Shown here in pieces: positions 8,139 through 16,867 of a DNA stretch of 55,245 nt (the stretch's first letter is position 1; each line of letters starts with the position of its first letter). The translations under genes and the position numbers were made by a program. The notes beneath the pieces were generated by a model. That model did no database searches. It had not been told where the DNA came from and saw nothing but the letters and a program-made list of their open reading frames with translations. Where the stretch lies: IMG/VR virus record IMGVR_UViG_3300049215_000479, positions 1 through 55,245 of that record; one strand, given 5' to 3'. Origin of the DNA: a virus.

Positions 8139-8479
8139 GCGGGGACCACCTCAGCGTCCGAGAGGTCGCCGAGGCCATCGGCTGGGACATCCGCGAGACC
8201 CGCGAGCGGCTCCATCAGCTGCAGGCGCGGCACGGCGGCCTCCTGTTCCGGGAGTCGCCGGCGAGGAACGCGAAGCTCTGGGTGCGCCGCGAGACCCTCG
8301 CGCGCGTCTGGCCGACCCGATTCGGCCCCCGTCCAGTGCAGACGGACGACATCGCCACCCTGCAGGCCCGGCTCGAGGCCATCGAGGACACGGCCGAGCG
8401 TGCCCTCTCCCTCGCCCGCTCTCTCCAGCACGAGCTCGACCGCGCCCGCGCCCGGCCCCACCCGCGTGGTCAAAAGTAG
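8134..8479 (+). CDS. Small HTH protein with coiled-coil tail, non-standard start
   Basis: The open frame reads SGDHLSVREVAEAIGWDI and continues to a TAG at 8479: a helix-turn-helix of the excisionase/MarR type followed by a helical tail (IATLQARLEAIEDTAERALSLA). No ATG, GTG or TTG occurs before the conserved part. The only candidate is a CTG at 8134, eight bases after GGAGG and overlapping the upstream stop. Either CTG is used or a base is missing. About 114 residues. Confidence 0.45.
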
Positions 8480-8670
8480 ACAGAAAGTAGGAAAAAGTAG
8501 ACGCGAAATCGCGGCACACGCGGGCGCGCGCGCGCGACGCGCGCGAGAGTTACGTGCAGGGCGGGACATCACCCGCCACGCAGAGACCCGGGAGAGCTCG
8601 CCATGCGAGGGGCGCCTGAAAGGGCGCCGAGACGGTCCCCGGGCCGGCGCCGCCGCGCTACTCTCCTTCG
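8480..8670. other. Non-coding gap with a hairpin
   Basis: About 190 bases without a convincing gene. It has near-direct repeats AAAAGTAGAC and AAAAAGTAGACG at the left, a long CG-alternating stretch (8520-8547), and a perfect hairpin at 8611-8628 (GGCGCC, loop TGAAAG, GGCGCC). No clear promoter is visible. It separates the replication and packaging modules and could hold a regulatory or packaging signal. Confidence 0.35.
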
Positions 8671-8973
8671 GTGCGCGTCGCCGGCTCGGGGATTCGAATC
8701 GACTGCCGATGCGTGCGCTGCGGCGCGGAGCGCGACATCCCGGAGGCCGACCGCCCCAGGTGGCCGGCGAGCTCGGGGGGCGACGGCGCCGTCACGGTCG
8801 AGGCCGACGCCCCGTGCCGGTGCGGCGCGACCCGCGTCCGGCTCGCCCTCGAAATCGACGATGCGACGACGAATCATCGACGTCCGAGAGCTGCGCCTCA
8901 CGCCCCGGAAGCCCGAGGTCGTGAAGGAACCGAGGACGCCGCGACTCAGCGCGACCCTCGGCGAACGCGGTAA
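8671..8973 (+). CDS. Possible zinc-binding small protein
   Basis: GTG start. Residues 12-20 contain CRCVRCGAER and residues 49-52 contain CRCGATRV, so four to six cysteines could bind zinc. After residue 65 the frame is Arg/Glu-rich and overlaps the next small gene by 113 bases, so the true end may lie near 8870. Weakly supported. Confidence 0.35.
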   Translation: MRVAGSGIRIDCRCVRCGAERDIPEADRPRWPASSGGDGAVTVEADAPCRCGATRVRLALEIDDATTNHRRPRAAPHAPEARGREGTEDAATQRDPRRTR

Positions 8974-8986
8974 GCCCGCGGAATGA
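8861..8986 (+). CDS. Short basic protein, unknown
   Basis: 41 residues (MRRRIIDVRELRLTPRKPEV onward), Pro/Arg/Lys-rich, just upstream of the terminase small subunit. The peptide looks less random than its alternative frames, but support is limited to composition and position. Confidence 0.35.
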   Translation: MRRRIIDVRELRLTPRKPEVVKEPRTPRLSATLGERGKPAE

Positions 8987-9032
8987 CAGCCTACTTCGCC
9001 CCATGGAAAGCGGACGTAGGTAGGCGAACGCC

Positions 9033-9575
9033 ATGGCCGCCGAACGGCCGAAGCGCCGCAAGCGCAGCCCGAAACAGTGCGCCGCCGAGCTCGCCATCGA
9101 GAAGCGGCGAGAGCAGGCCACGAAGCTCCGGCTCGAGGGCTGGTCGATTCGCGAGATCGGCAAGCGCCTGCGGTGCTCGCCGACGACGGTCCACGAGGAC
9201 ATCGCGGCCGTGCTCGAGCGGACCCGGGACGCCGCCGGCGACGCCATCGAGAAGCAGAAGCGCCTGAGCCTCGCACGCATCGACCGAGCCGTCCGGGCCA
9301 TCTGGGGCAAGGTCGAGGCCGGCGAGCTCGAGGCCGTGCGCGAGCTCATCCGCATCGAGGCGCGCCGCGCGAAGATCGAAGGCTTCGACGCTGCGGACAA
9401 GCTCGAGATGTCCGGCCCCGCCGGCGGCGCGATCCCCGTGGACATGAGCGTGCGCGGCTCGCTCGCGGTGAAGCTCCAGGAGCTCCGGAAACGCCTTGGC
9501 GGCGGTGCAGAGCCCGATGGTGCAGGGCGCGAGCCTGGCGGAGACGCTGGCGCTCAACCCGGCGCTTCAGGCTGA
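9033..9575 (+). CDS. terS: Terminase small subunit
   Basis: 180 residues. A basic N-terminus precedes a helix-turn-helix (KLRLEGWSIREIGKRLRCSPTTVHEDI, residues about 33-60), then a long helical oligomerisation region. Length, HTH and position directly before and overlapping TerL identify it as the DNA-recognising packaging subunit. The C-terminus is Gly-rich and is written over the start of TerL. Confidence 0.8.
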   Translation: MAAERPKRRKRSPKQCAAELAIEKRREQATKLRLEGWSIREIGKRLRCSPTTVHEDIAAVLERTRDAAGDAIEKQKRLSLARIDRAVRAIWGKVEAGELEAVRELIRIEARRAKIEGFDAADKLEMSGPAGGAIPVDMSVRGSLAVKLQELRKRLGGGAEPDGAGREPGGDAGAQPGASG

Positions 9576-10824
9576 ATTCCTCGCGAGCCTCACCGAGGAC
9601 GAGGCTCGAGCGCTCCAGTGGGATTGGCGTGGCTTCTGGGCACGCCCGAAGCAGGTCGCCCCGCCGGGGCACTGGATCATCTGGCTCATCCTCGCCGGCC
9701 GCGGCTTCGGAAAGACGCGGACGGGCGCGGAGTGGATCACCGAGCGCGTCGAGAGCGGCTATCGGCGTGTCGCGCTCGTTGCCGAGACGGCCGCGGATGC
9801 CCGCGACGTCATGGTCGAGGGGCCGAGCGGCGTGCTCGCGTGCGCGCCGCCGTGGAACCGGGCGCGGTACGAGCCGTCAAAGCGGCGCGTCACCTGGGCG
9901 AACGGCGCGCAGGCCACGACGTTCAGCGCGGACGAGCCCGACCAGATCCGCGGCCCCGAGCACGACACCGCGTGGGCCGACGAGGTCGCGAAGTGGAGGT
10001 ACGAGGAGGCCTGGGACAACCTCCAGTTCGGCCTCCGCATCGGCCAGGACCCTCGCGTCGTCGCGACGACCACGCCGAAGCCCACGAAGCTCATCCGGTC
10101 CCTCGTGAGAGACCCGGATTGCGTCGTCACGAAGGGCAGCACGGACGAGAACCGCGCGAACCTCGCGCCGGCCTTCCTCAAGGCCATCTTCAAGAAGTAC
10201 GCGGGCACGCGGCTCGGGCGCCAGGAGCTCGAGGCGCAGCTCCTCGACGATGCCCCCGGCGCGCTCTGGAAGCGTGCCCGGATCGACCAGCACCGCGTCC
10301 GAAAGGCGCCGCGGCTCGTCCGCATCGTCGTCGCGATCGACCCCTCGGTGTCGTCGACGTCGGAGACGGCAGAGACCGGCATCGTGGTCGCGGGCCTGGG
10401 CGAGGACGACCACGGCTACCTGCTCGCCGACTGCTCGCTCCCTCAGCCGACCCCCGAGCAGTGGGGTAACGCCGCCGTCGCGGCGTACCACACCTACGAG
10501 GCCGACCGGGTCATTGGCGAGGTGAACAACGGCGGCGACCTGGTCGAAGCGAACGTACGGGCGAGCGACAAGAACGTCCCCTTCTCGCAGGTGCGCGCCT
10601 CGCGCGGCAAAGACGTCCGCGCAGACCCCATATCGAGCCTCGGCGAGCAGGGCCGCATCCACCACGTGGGGGCCTTCGGCGCGCTCGAGGACGAGCTCTG
10701 CCAGTGGGAGCCCGGCTCGGGCACGAGCCCGAACAGACTCGACGCCTACGTCTGGGCTTTCACCGAGCTCATGCTCGACGGCGATGACGGCGGCGGCGCG
10801 ATCGTCGTGAACCGAAGACACTGA
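9517..10824 (+). CDS. terL: Terminase large subunit
   Basis: About 435 residues. The opening contains WDWRGFWARPKQ, typical of this family. Walker A is LAGRGFGKTRTG and Walker B is DTAWADEVAKW. The nuclease domain starts at IVVAIDPSVSS and ends with LDAYVWAFTELML. It pumps DNA into the prohead and cuts it. The start is uncertain: ATG 9517 was chosen, but GTG 9505 and TTG 9496 are in frame and would add up to seven residues. It overlaps terS. Confidence 0.92.
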   Translation: MVQGASLAETLALNPALQAEFLASLTEDEARALQWDWRGFWARPKQVAPPGHWIIWLILAGRGFGKTRTGAEWITERVESGYRRVALVAETAADARDVMVEGPSGVLACAPPWNRARYEPSKRRVTWANGAQATTFSADEPDQIRGPEHDTAWADEVAKWRYEEAWDNLQFGLRIGQDPRVVATTTPKPTKLIRSLVRDPDCVVTKGSTDENRANLAPAFLKAIFKKYAGTRLGRQELEAQLLDDAPGALWKRARIDQHRVRKAPRLVRIVVAIDPSVSSTSETAETGIVVAGLGEDDHGYLLADCSLPQPTPEQWGNAAVAAYHTYEADRVIGEVNNGGDLVEANVRASDKNVPFSQVRASRGKDVRADPISSLGEQGRIHHVGAFGALEDELCQWEPGSGTSPNRLDAYVWAFTELMLDGDDGGGAIVVNRRH

Positions 10825-12428
10825 TGGCCACCGCACGACGCGCCAATCGAAAGTCCGCGGCGCGCGACTCCGGGGCCATCGAGCTGCCGAGCGTCCGCGC
10901 GTTCCGCATCTGGTCGCCGCAGCTCCTCCTCCAGGCGGAACGCTCCGCCGACACGGGCAGCATCCGGCTCGCCGTCGACCTCTGCGACTGGCTCCTCGGC
11001 GACGACAAGGTCCGTGGCTCCCTCGACGGGCGCGTGAACGCCGTCTTCGGAAGCCCGCTGACCTTCGAGGCCTCCGGCGACGGACGCCGGCGCTCGCGCA
11101 CGGTGCGCGCCCTCGAGGCCGACGAGGACTACGAAGCGATCTACCCGGAGCCCGAGGCGATCCAGGTCATGTACTGGGGCATCCTCCTCGGCGCGGGCCC
11201 GGGCGTGTTCCGGTACCGCCAGCTCGAGGGCCATGGCGGGCGCGATATCCCCGTCCTCGAGTTCTTCCATCCGCAGCCGCTCTCGTTCGACTGGACGCAG
11301 CGCACCTGGATGCGCGCGCTCTCGAACGGGACGAGCGAGCCCATCGAGTTCGGCGACGGCACGTGGCTCGGCCACATGCCGTTCGGTCACTTCCGGCCAT
11401 GGTCGATGGGGCTCTGGCGCGCGATCGCGCGCTGGGTGCTGCTGAAGCAGTACGCGATCGCCGACTGGGGGCGCCTCGGCGAGAGCGCCTCTCGGAACGT
11501 CATCGAGTCCGACAAGGACGTGAAGGCGACGAAGGAGCTCCGGAAGGAGCTCGCCGACGACATCTCCGCGATGGCGCGGGACTCGTCGATCGTCCTGCCC
11601 GCGGGCTTCTCGTACAAGCTCGTCGAGGCCTCCGCGGTCACGAAGGACCTCTACAACCAGCAGATCAAGGCGGCCGACGAGGCCATCGCCATCACGATCC
11701 GCGGCGGCAACCTCACGACCAACGTCCAAGGCGGCTCCCGCTCCGCGGCGGAGGTCCAAGAGCGCCGCGGCGACGAGGCGAACGCGAAGCGCGACGCGGT
11801 CGCGTGGGCCACGACCGCGCACGACCAGGGCCTGGTCTATTGGGCGGGCGACAACTACGGCGACCAGAACCTCGCGCCGTACCCCGTCTACAAGACGGAG
11901 CCCGAGGAGGACCGGCAGGCAGCGGCGGAGGTCTTCACGGCAGCGATCGGCGGCGCGCAGCAGGCCGAGGCGCTCGGCTTCGAGCTCGACCGCGAGGCCT
12001 TCGCGAACCGGTTCGGGCTCGCCGACTTCCTGAAGCCCGGCACGCCGAAGCAACCGCCCGCGCCGACGCCGCCCGGCGGCACGCCGGCGCCGAACCAGGG
12101 GCAGGAGAAGAAGCCCGCGGGTCGCGCGCGCAGGTTGGTCGCGCTCGCCTCCGGAGCTGCCGCGAAGGAGAACCGCGGGTTCCTCGAGGGCCAGCTCTAC
12201 GTCGACACCGTCGTCGAGAAGGCTTCCGAGGTCGCCGGCGAAGTACTCCAGCCCACGCTCGACGCCATCCTCGAGGAGCTCGAGGCGGCGGCGGACTTCA
12301 ACGACCTCCGCGAGCGCCTCCGGCGCCGCTACGAGCAGCTCTCGGCCGAGGACCTCACCGAGCTCGTCTACCGCGCGATGCTGATCGGCGACCTCGCCGG
12401 GCGGGCCGCCGTCACGCAGGACACATGA
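10824..12428 (+). CDS. Portal protein (Mu gp29-like, DUF935 family)
   Basis: 534 residues. It contains the DUF935 hallmarks: an early LAVDLCDWLLGDDKVRGSLDGR, the segment PLSFDWTQRTWM, and GLWRAIARWVLLKQYAIADWGRLGE. It forms the dodecameric DNA channel at one vertex. The ATG overlaps the TerL stop and the stop overlaps the MuF start. The C-terminal 100 residues are Pro-rich and then helical, as usual for the family. Confidence 0.88.
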   Translation: MATARRANRKSAARDSGAIELPSVRAFRIWSPQLLLQAERSADTGSIRLAVDLCDWLLGDDKVRGSLDGRVNAVFGSPLTFEASGDGRRRSRTVRALEADEDYEAIYPEPEAIQVMYWGILLGAGPGVFRYRQLEGHGGRDIPVLEFFHPQPLSFDWTQRTWMRALSNGTSEPIEFGDGTWLGHMPFGHFRPWSMGLWRAIARWVLLKQYAIADWGRLGESASRNVIESDKDVKATKELRKELADDISAMARDSSIVLPAGFSYKLVEASAVTKDLYNQQIKAADEAIAITIRGGNLTTNVQGGSRSAAEVQERRGDEANAKRDAVAWATTAHDQGLVYWAGDNYGDQNLAPYPVYKTEPEEDRQAAAEVFTAAIGGAQQAEALGFELDREAFANRFGLADFLKPGTPKQPPAPTPPGGTPAPNQGQEKKPAGRARRLVALASGAAAKENRGFLEGQLYVDTVVEKASEVAGEVLQPTLDAILEELEAAADFNDLRERLRRRYEQLSAEDLTELVYRAMLIGDLAGRAAVTQDT

Positions 12429-13936
12429 CCTGGGCCATCACGCCCGACGTAGAGCGCTACGACGAGGCGGTCGACTGGTTCCAGAAGCGGACCGTCCTCA
12501 CAGGCGACCAGGCGCGCGAGCTCGACGATCGGCTGAAGTCGGAAGCCTTCTGGATCGGCGGAGGCCTGCAGCTCGACCAGGTGCAGCGCGTCTTCGATCG
12601 CATCGCGACCGCGCTCGAGCGCGGCGAGTCGTTCGACGACTTCCGGAAGGCGGTGCGCTCGCAGCTCGCGGACCCGGCGCACACCGAGACGGTGTTCCGG
12701 AACGCGACCCAGCGCGCCTACAACGCCGGTCGCTACCTCCAGATGTCCGAGCCGAGCGTGCTTCGGTTCCGGCCCTTCTGGATGTACGACGCCGTCCTCG
12801 ACATCCGGACGACACCGCTCTGCAAGAGCCTCAACAAGACGCTCCTGCCGGCCGAGGACGAGTGGTGGGACACGCACTGGCCGCCGCTGCACCATCGCTG
12901 CCGCTCGAGCGTGCGCAACATGCGCGCGTCTGAGGCCGAACGCCGTGGCGGCCCGACCACGGCTCCGGACTCGAAGGTTCCTGACGGCTGGGGCTTCTCC
13001 CCGAAGCGAGCAACGCCCTGGCGACCCGACCCGAAGCGGAACGACCCGGGCCTGCATATCGAGCTCGAGCGAAAGGCGTCGAAGCGGAAGCCGCGGCGCC
13101 CGCGACCGGAGGCGGAGCACGAGGCCGACTTCTGGGCGAAGCGGTACGCCGAGCGGTACGGCGACGCTGCGACGACGGTGGGCCACGGCAGAGCCTCGCT
13201 CGAGCGCGGGCTCGAGATGCCCGTCAAAGACATCCGCGAGCAGCTCGCGCGCCTCGGCGCGGTTCCCGGCGTTGACGCGATGCTCGAGAGCATCAAGGAG
13301 CTCCAGGGCTCCTCGACACTCCGTGCGCAGGCCGGCGAGCTTGAACCGCTCCGGCGCGCGGCTGCGGCGCTCGCGGGACACCTCGCGCAGGTACCCGAAC
13401 GGGCCGTCCCGCTATCGAACCGTGCGCTCGAGCAGTACGGCCAAGGGCGGCGGGCCCTGAAATTCCTCGGGACCATCACCGCCGAGTCGCTCCAGCACCC
13501 TGTCGACTGGAGCTTCTGGGTCATCCCCGGTCGCGCGAGCGCGAGCGGCCACGAGCAGCGCATCCGCTGGAACACCGGCGAGGGAGTGCTCGAACACGAA
13601 TGGGGGCACGCGCTCGAGTTCCTCAACGCGCCGCTCCTGAAGCGGGCGATCGCCTTCCTCCAGGCGCGGACCAAGGGTGAAGCACTCCGCCCCCTCGCCG
13701 AGCTCGAGAAGCGCATCGGCTACGGGCCCGAGGAGGTCGCCCGGCCCGACGAGTTCATCAAGGCGTACATCGGCAAGCACTACGAGTTCCGAGGGGAAAT
13801 CTTCGGGACGGAAGTGACCTCGATGGCGGTCGAGCTGCTCGTTGCCGGCCGGACCCACTGGGGTACACTCGAGCAGTTGCTCCGGTACGACCCGGAGCAC
13901 TTCTACTTCCTGCTCGGACAGCTCGCGAACCGATGA
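12425..13936 (+). CDS. MuF-like minor head protein with C-terminal zincin domain
   Basis: 503 residues. The first 170 are the MuF/SPP1 gp7 domain (TQRAYNAGRYLQM, IRTTPLCKSLN, WPPLHHRCRSSV). After a basic linker, residues about 310-503 form a second domain with HEWGH at 391-395, a textbook HExxH zinc site, and a later EIFGTEVTSMAVELL that may supply the third ligand. MuF proteins are known carriers of C-terminal toxin or enzyme domains delivered with the genome. This one is predicted to be a metallopeptidase acting in the virion or in the newly infected cell. Confidence 0.8.
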   Translation: MTWAITPDVERYDEAVDWFQKRTVLTGDQARELDDRLKSEAFWIGGGLQLDQVQRVFDRIATALERGESFDDFRKAVRSQLADPAHTETVFRNATQRAYNAGRYLQMSEPSVLRFRPFWMYDAVLDIRTTPLCKSLNKTLLPAEDEWWDTHWPPLHHRCRSSVRNMRASEAERRGGPTTAPDSKVPDGWGFSPKRATPWRPDPKRNDPGLHIELERKASKRKPRRPRPEAEHEADFWAKRYAERYGDAATTVGHGRASLERGLEMPVKDIREQLARLGAVPGVDAMLESIKELQGSSTLRAQAGELEPLRRAAAALAGHLAQVPERAVPLSNRALEQYGQGRRALKFLGTITAESLQHPVDWSFWVIPGRASASGHEQRIRWNTGEGVLEHEWGHALEFLNAPLLKRAIAFLQARTKGEALRPLAELEKRIGYGPEEVARPDEFIKAYIGKHYEFRGEIFGTEVTSMAVELLVAGRTHWGTLEQLLRYDPEHFYFLLGQLANR

Positions 13937-14256
13937 CCTCCTGGCGCTTCTCGGACGGCACGATCGTGCACCTCGGCGGTGAGGTCGAGGGCTCGTCGCT
14001 GTTCGCCCAGGAGCTCCGTCGCGAGCTCGAGCAGCCGGACCTCGAGGTCCAGATCTGGCCACATCCGAACCCCGGCGTGCCGCTCGATCGCAACGACCTC
14101 GCCCTGCTCGACACCTGGCTGCACCTCGAGATGGAGCGGCCGTTCCGCGCCTGGTTGGGCCTCGGTTTCCTCGAGCGACCGGAGAACATCCCGCCGCTTC
14201 CTCCGCCGCCGGCGGATGACGACCAGGGCGCCACGCCCGACGACCTCGTCAACTGA
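13933..14256 (+). CDS. Small acidic protein downstream of MuF-zincin
   Basis: 107 residues (MTSWRFSDGTIVHLGGEVEG onward), acidic with a Pro-rich end. The ATG overlaps the MuF stop, so it is translationally coupled to the putative metallopeptidase. Position and acidity would suit an immunity protein or inhibitor, or simply a small head protein. No family recognised. Confidence 0.5.
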   Translation: MTSWRFSDGTIVHLGGEVEGSSLFAQELRRELEQPDLEVQIWPHPNPGVPLDRNDLALLDTWLHLEMERPFRAWLGLGFLERPENIPPLPPPPADDDQGATPDDLVN

Positions 14257-14351
14257 GCCGGCACGCTCCCGGCGCCCCATAGCCCGTCGCCTCGACTGGC
14301 GCACGGCCTCATCTGCGTTCCGCGTGCCCGCGCGCGACGCCACGCACCGCC

Positions 14352-14645
14352 ATGTCGAACAACACGAAGACCGACATCGACGCGAACCAGGTCGACCCCG
14401 GGCCCGACGGCGACGAGTTCGCCGTGGGCACGAGCCCGCTCGACGTCTCGAGCATCGGCGGCTACCCGGTGCGCGTCGTCATCGCCGTCGGCGCCGGCAC
14501 CGTGAAGTACACCACCGCGGGCTCGAACGGCACGGTGCGCACGGCCACCCTGGCGGATCGCGAGGTCCTCGGACCTCTGCAGATCAAGTCGATCCTCGGC
14601 TCGAGTGGCGGGACGACAGCTCCCGTCCTGCGGGTGATCAAGTGA
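14352..14645 (+). CDS. Small beta-rich head protein, unknown
   Basis: 97 residues, Gly/Thr/Val-rich with predicted strands (VRVVIAVGAGTVKYTTAG). It lies between MuF and the protease and overlaps the protease GTG. Possibly a head decoration or fibre-like protein. The 95 bases before it hold no gene. Confidence 0.5.
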   Translation: MSNNTKTDIDANQVDPGPDGDEFAVGTSPLDVSSIGGYPVRVVIAVGAGTVKYTTAGSNGTVRTATLADREVLGPLQIKSILGSSGGTTAPVLRVIK

Positions 14646-15955
14646 GCGCGCGCTGGTGCTTCGGCGTGCGCGGCGAGGGCTCGGACACCATCGAGCTCGA
14701 CGTCTACGACGTCATCGGCGAGGACTGGTGGGGCGGCGGCGTCACCGCGAAGGACGTCCGCGCCCGACTTCAGCAGAACCGGAGCGCCAAGGCCATCAAG
14801 GTCCGCATCAACTCTGCCGGCGGCGATGTCATCGACGGCCTCGCGATCTACAATCTGCTGAACGAGCACCCCGCGAAGGTCGAGGTCCAGATCGACGCGC
14901 TCGCGGCTTCGATGGCGAGCGTCATCGCGATGGCGGGCGACGAGATCCGCATCGCGAAGAACGCCTTCGTGATGATCCACAACCCGTGGGGCATCACCAT
15001 GGGCGGCGCCGACGAGATGCGCGGCATGGCGGACCTGCTCGACAAGATGCGGGCCAACCTCGCCGACATCTACGTCGCTCGCACGGGCTCGTCGCGGAAG
15101 GACGTCCTCGCCTGGATGGAGGCCGAGACCTGGATGACGGCCGACGAGGCGAAGGAGCGCGGGTTCGTCACGGCGATCACGCCGGCGAAGAAGATGGCGG
15201 CGTCCGTCGACCTCTCGATATTCACGAACGTCCCCGAGGCGCTGAAGCTTCGCGCCGTCGCGGCCGCACGCCCGACGCGCGCCGATCATCCCACGACTCC
15301 CCCGCCCGCCGGGCGGGACAACGAACCCGGCCCGGTCGGGAAGGAGACGAAGTCCATGGCACAGATCCCCACCCTCATCCTCGTTGCCCTCGCGCTGCCG
15401 GAGACGGCGGACGAGATGGCCGTCTCGAAGCGCGTCGGCGAGCTCGTGAAGCTCGAGCAGCTCACGGGCAAGACCGGTGACGACGCACTCGGCGTCGCGA
15501 AGGCCTGGAAGGAATCGCACGACGCGCTCCCGAAGGTCGCGGGCGAGCTCGCGACCGTCAAGGCGACGGCCGAGAAGGCCGAGCTCGAGACGCTCCTCAA
15601 GTCGGGGCGCGACGAAAAGAAGCTCACGAAGGCGATGGCCGACAAGCTCCGCGCGCAGGTCGAGGCCTACGCCGCGGCACGCGCCAAGGGAGAGGAGCCC
15701 CAGGGCGATGCGATGTCGCTCGCGGCCGCGAAGTCCTTCGTCGCCACGCTGCCCGTCATCGAGCGCTTGGCCGCCGAGGTCGAGGGCTCCCGAACGACGC
15801 CGGCGACGCCCGGCACCCACAACGGGAAGACCTACGAGCAGTTCACCCCGGGCGAGCTCGCCAACCTCCGCCAGGAGGAAGGCGGCGAGGAAACGTACCA
15901 GGCGCTCCGCGCGGACTGGATCCGTCGCGGCAGGCCGAAGCAGAAGGCCGCCTGA
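14642..15955 (+). CDS. ClpP-type prohead protease fused to scaffold
   Basis: 437 residues, GTG start. Residues 1-190 are a ClpP-fold serine protease: oxyanion region INSAGGDVIDG, catalytic Ser90 in ALAASMAS, catalytic His113 in FVMIHNPWG. After a Pro-rich hinge, residues 239-437 are a Mu I/Z-like scaffold ending YQALRADWIRRGRPKQKAA. It matures the prohead by cleaving scaffold and head proteins. The segment around His113 (bases 14973-15009) is the exact target of CRISPR spacer 3 of this phage. Confidence 0.9.
   Translation: MSARWCFGVRGEGSDTIELDVYDVIGEDWWGGGVTAKDVRARLQQNRSAKAIKVRINSAGGDVIDGLAIYNLLNEHPAKVEVQIDALAASMASVIAMAGDEIRIAKNAFVMIHNPWGITMGGADEMRGMADLLDKMRANLADIYVARTGSSRKDVLAWMEAETWMTADEAKERGFVTAITPAKKMAASVDLSIFTNVPEALKLRAVAAARPTRADHPTTPPPAGRDNEPGPVGKETKSMAQIPTLILVALALPETADEMAVSKRVGELVKLEQLTGKTGDDALGVAKAWKESHDALPKVAGELATVKATAEKAELETLLKSGRDEKKLTKAMADKLRAQVEAYAAARAKGEEPQGDAMSLAAAKSFVATLPVIERLAAEVEGSRTTPATPGTHNGKTYEQFTPGELANLRQEEGGEETYQALRADWIRRGRPKQKAA
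14973..15009 (+). other. Self-protospacer for CRISPR spacer 3
   Basis: These 37 bases are identical (37/37) to spacer 3 of the array at 43196-43232, read on the opposite strand. They encode Met111 to about Gly122 of the prohead protease, around catalytic His113. The plus-strand flank on the 5' side is CTTCGTGA and on the 3' side CGACGAG. No TTN-type motif abuts it in either orientation. Confidence 0.95.
15356..15955 (+). CDS. Scaffold protein from an internal start
   Basis: An in-frame ATG at 15356 follows GGGAAGGAGACG at good spacing, so the C-terminal 199 residues (MAQIPTLILVALALPETADE onward) are probably also made alone. This nested scaffold inside the protease gene is the arrangement known for lambda C/Nu3 and Mu I/Z. 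The protein is mostly helical, as expected of a scaffold. Confidence 0.65.
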   Translation: MAQIPTLILVALALPETADEMAVSKRVGELVKLEQLTGKTGDDALGVAKAWKESHDALPKVAGELATVKATAEKAELETLLKSGRDEKKLTKAMADKLRAQVEAYAAARAKGEEPQGDAMSLAAAKSFVATLPVIERLAAEVEGSRTTPATPGTHNGKTYEQFTPGELANLRQEEGGEETYQALRADWIRRGRPKQKAA

Positions 15956-15988
15956 GCGGATTCAGGGCGGAGCAAAGGAAACCACACC

Positions 15989-16867
15989 ATGGCCGTCACG
16001 AAGCGAACCGACCTCATCTACGTCGACCAGCTCCAGGAGGCGATCCAGGGCGCCTTCGCGGGCAAGCGCGCCCTCTTCGGGACGGGCGCGGCGATGTTCC
16101 GTACGAACCTCCCGTCGATCGGGCCCGAGGGGACGAAGCTCAAGGGCGGCGACACGATCCGTGTGCCCTACTTCGACACCATCGGCGAGCTCGACGACGT
16201 GAGCGAGGGCACGGGCCTCGTCCCCGTGAAGCTCACGGAGACGAGCGAGACGGCGACGGTCGTCCACTCCGGGAAGATGGGCGAGGTCACCGACTGGGCG
16301 CAGCTCACGGCCCAGTTCGCCGACCCCTACGCGGAGTTCGGCCGTCAGTTCTCCGAGGCCTGGATGCGGCGCATCGACAAGGGCCTCATCGACAAGGCCC
16401 TCACGACGACGCTGACGAACGACATCAGCACCATCGGCAACGGCCTGTTCTCCATCGATGCCGTCTACGACTCGGTCAACAAGTGGCAGGACGAGCAGGA
16501 CGACATCGTCCTGATGGTCATGCACTCGAGCGTCATGAACGACGCCCGGAAGCTGAAGTCCTCGACGGGCAACTACCTCGTGCAGGACCCGGTGAACTCC
16601 GGCGATCTGCCCAAGGTCGGCGGGATCCCGACGAAGGTCTCGAACCGCATGGTGCCGGTGAGCGGCGTGTACCCGACGGCACTCTGCAAGCGCGGCGCGC
16701 TCGCGGCCTGGGCGAACGGCACGCCGGAGACCATGGAGGACCGCGACATCTCCGTCGGCAGCCTCCTCACGGCCATCCACACGTACCACGTCGAGCACCT
16801 GTACAAGCGGCCGGCGAACGGCACGCTGCCGGGTGTCGTGCTGCTGAAGACCCGGGCCTCGTCGTGA
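15989..16867 (+). CDS. Major capsid protein
   Basis: 292 residues, directly after the protease/scaffold and with its own GGAAACCACACC leader. The sequence (GGDTIRVPYFDTIGELDDVSEG, then EVTDWAQLTAQFADPYAEFGRQ) is typical of an HK97-fold capsid protein. VMHSSVMNDARKLK is the usual mid-domain segment. It forms the icosahedral shell. Confidence 0.88.
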   Translation: MAVTKRTDLIYVDQLQEAIQGAFAGKRALFGTGAAMFRTNLPSIGPEGTKLKGGDTIRVPYFDTIGELDDVSEGTGLVPVKLTETSETATVVHSGKMGEVTDWAQLTAQFADPYAEFGRQFSEAWMRRIDKGLIDKALTTTLTNDISTIGNGLFSIDAVYDSVNKWQDEQDDIVLMVMHSSVMNDARKLKSSTGNYLVQDPVNSGDLPKVGGIPTKVSNRMVPVSGVYPTALCKRGALAAWANGTPETMEDRDISVGSLLTAIHTYHVEHLYKRPANGTLPGVVLLKTRASS

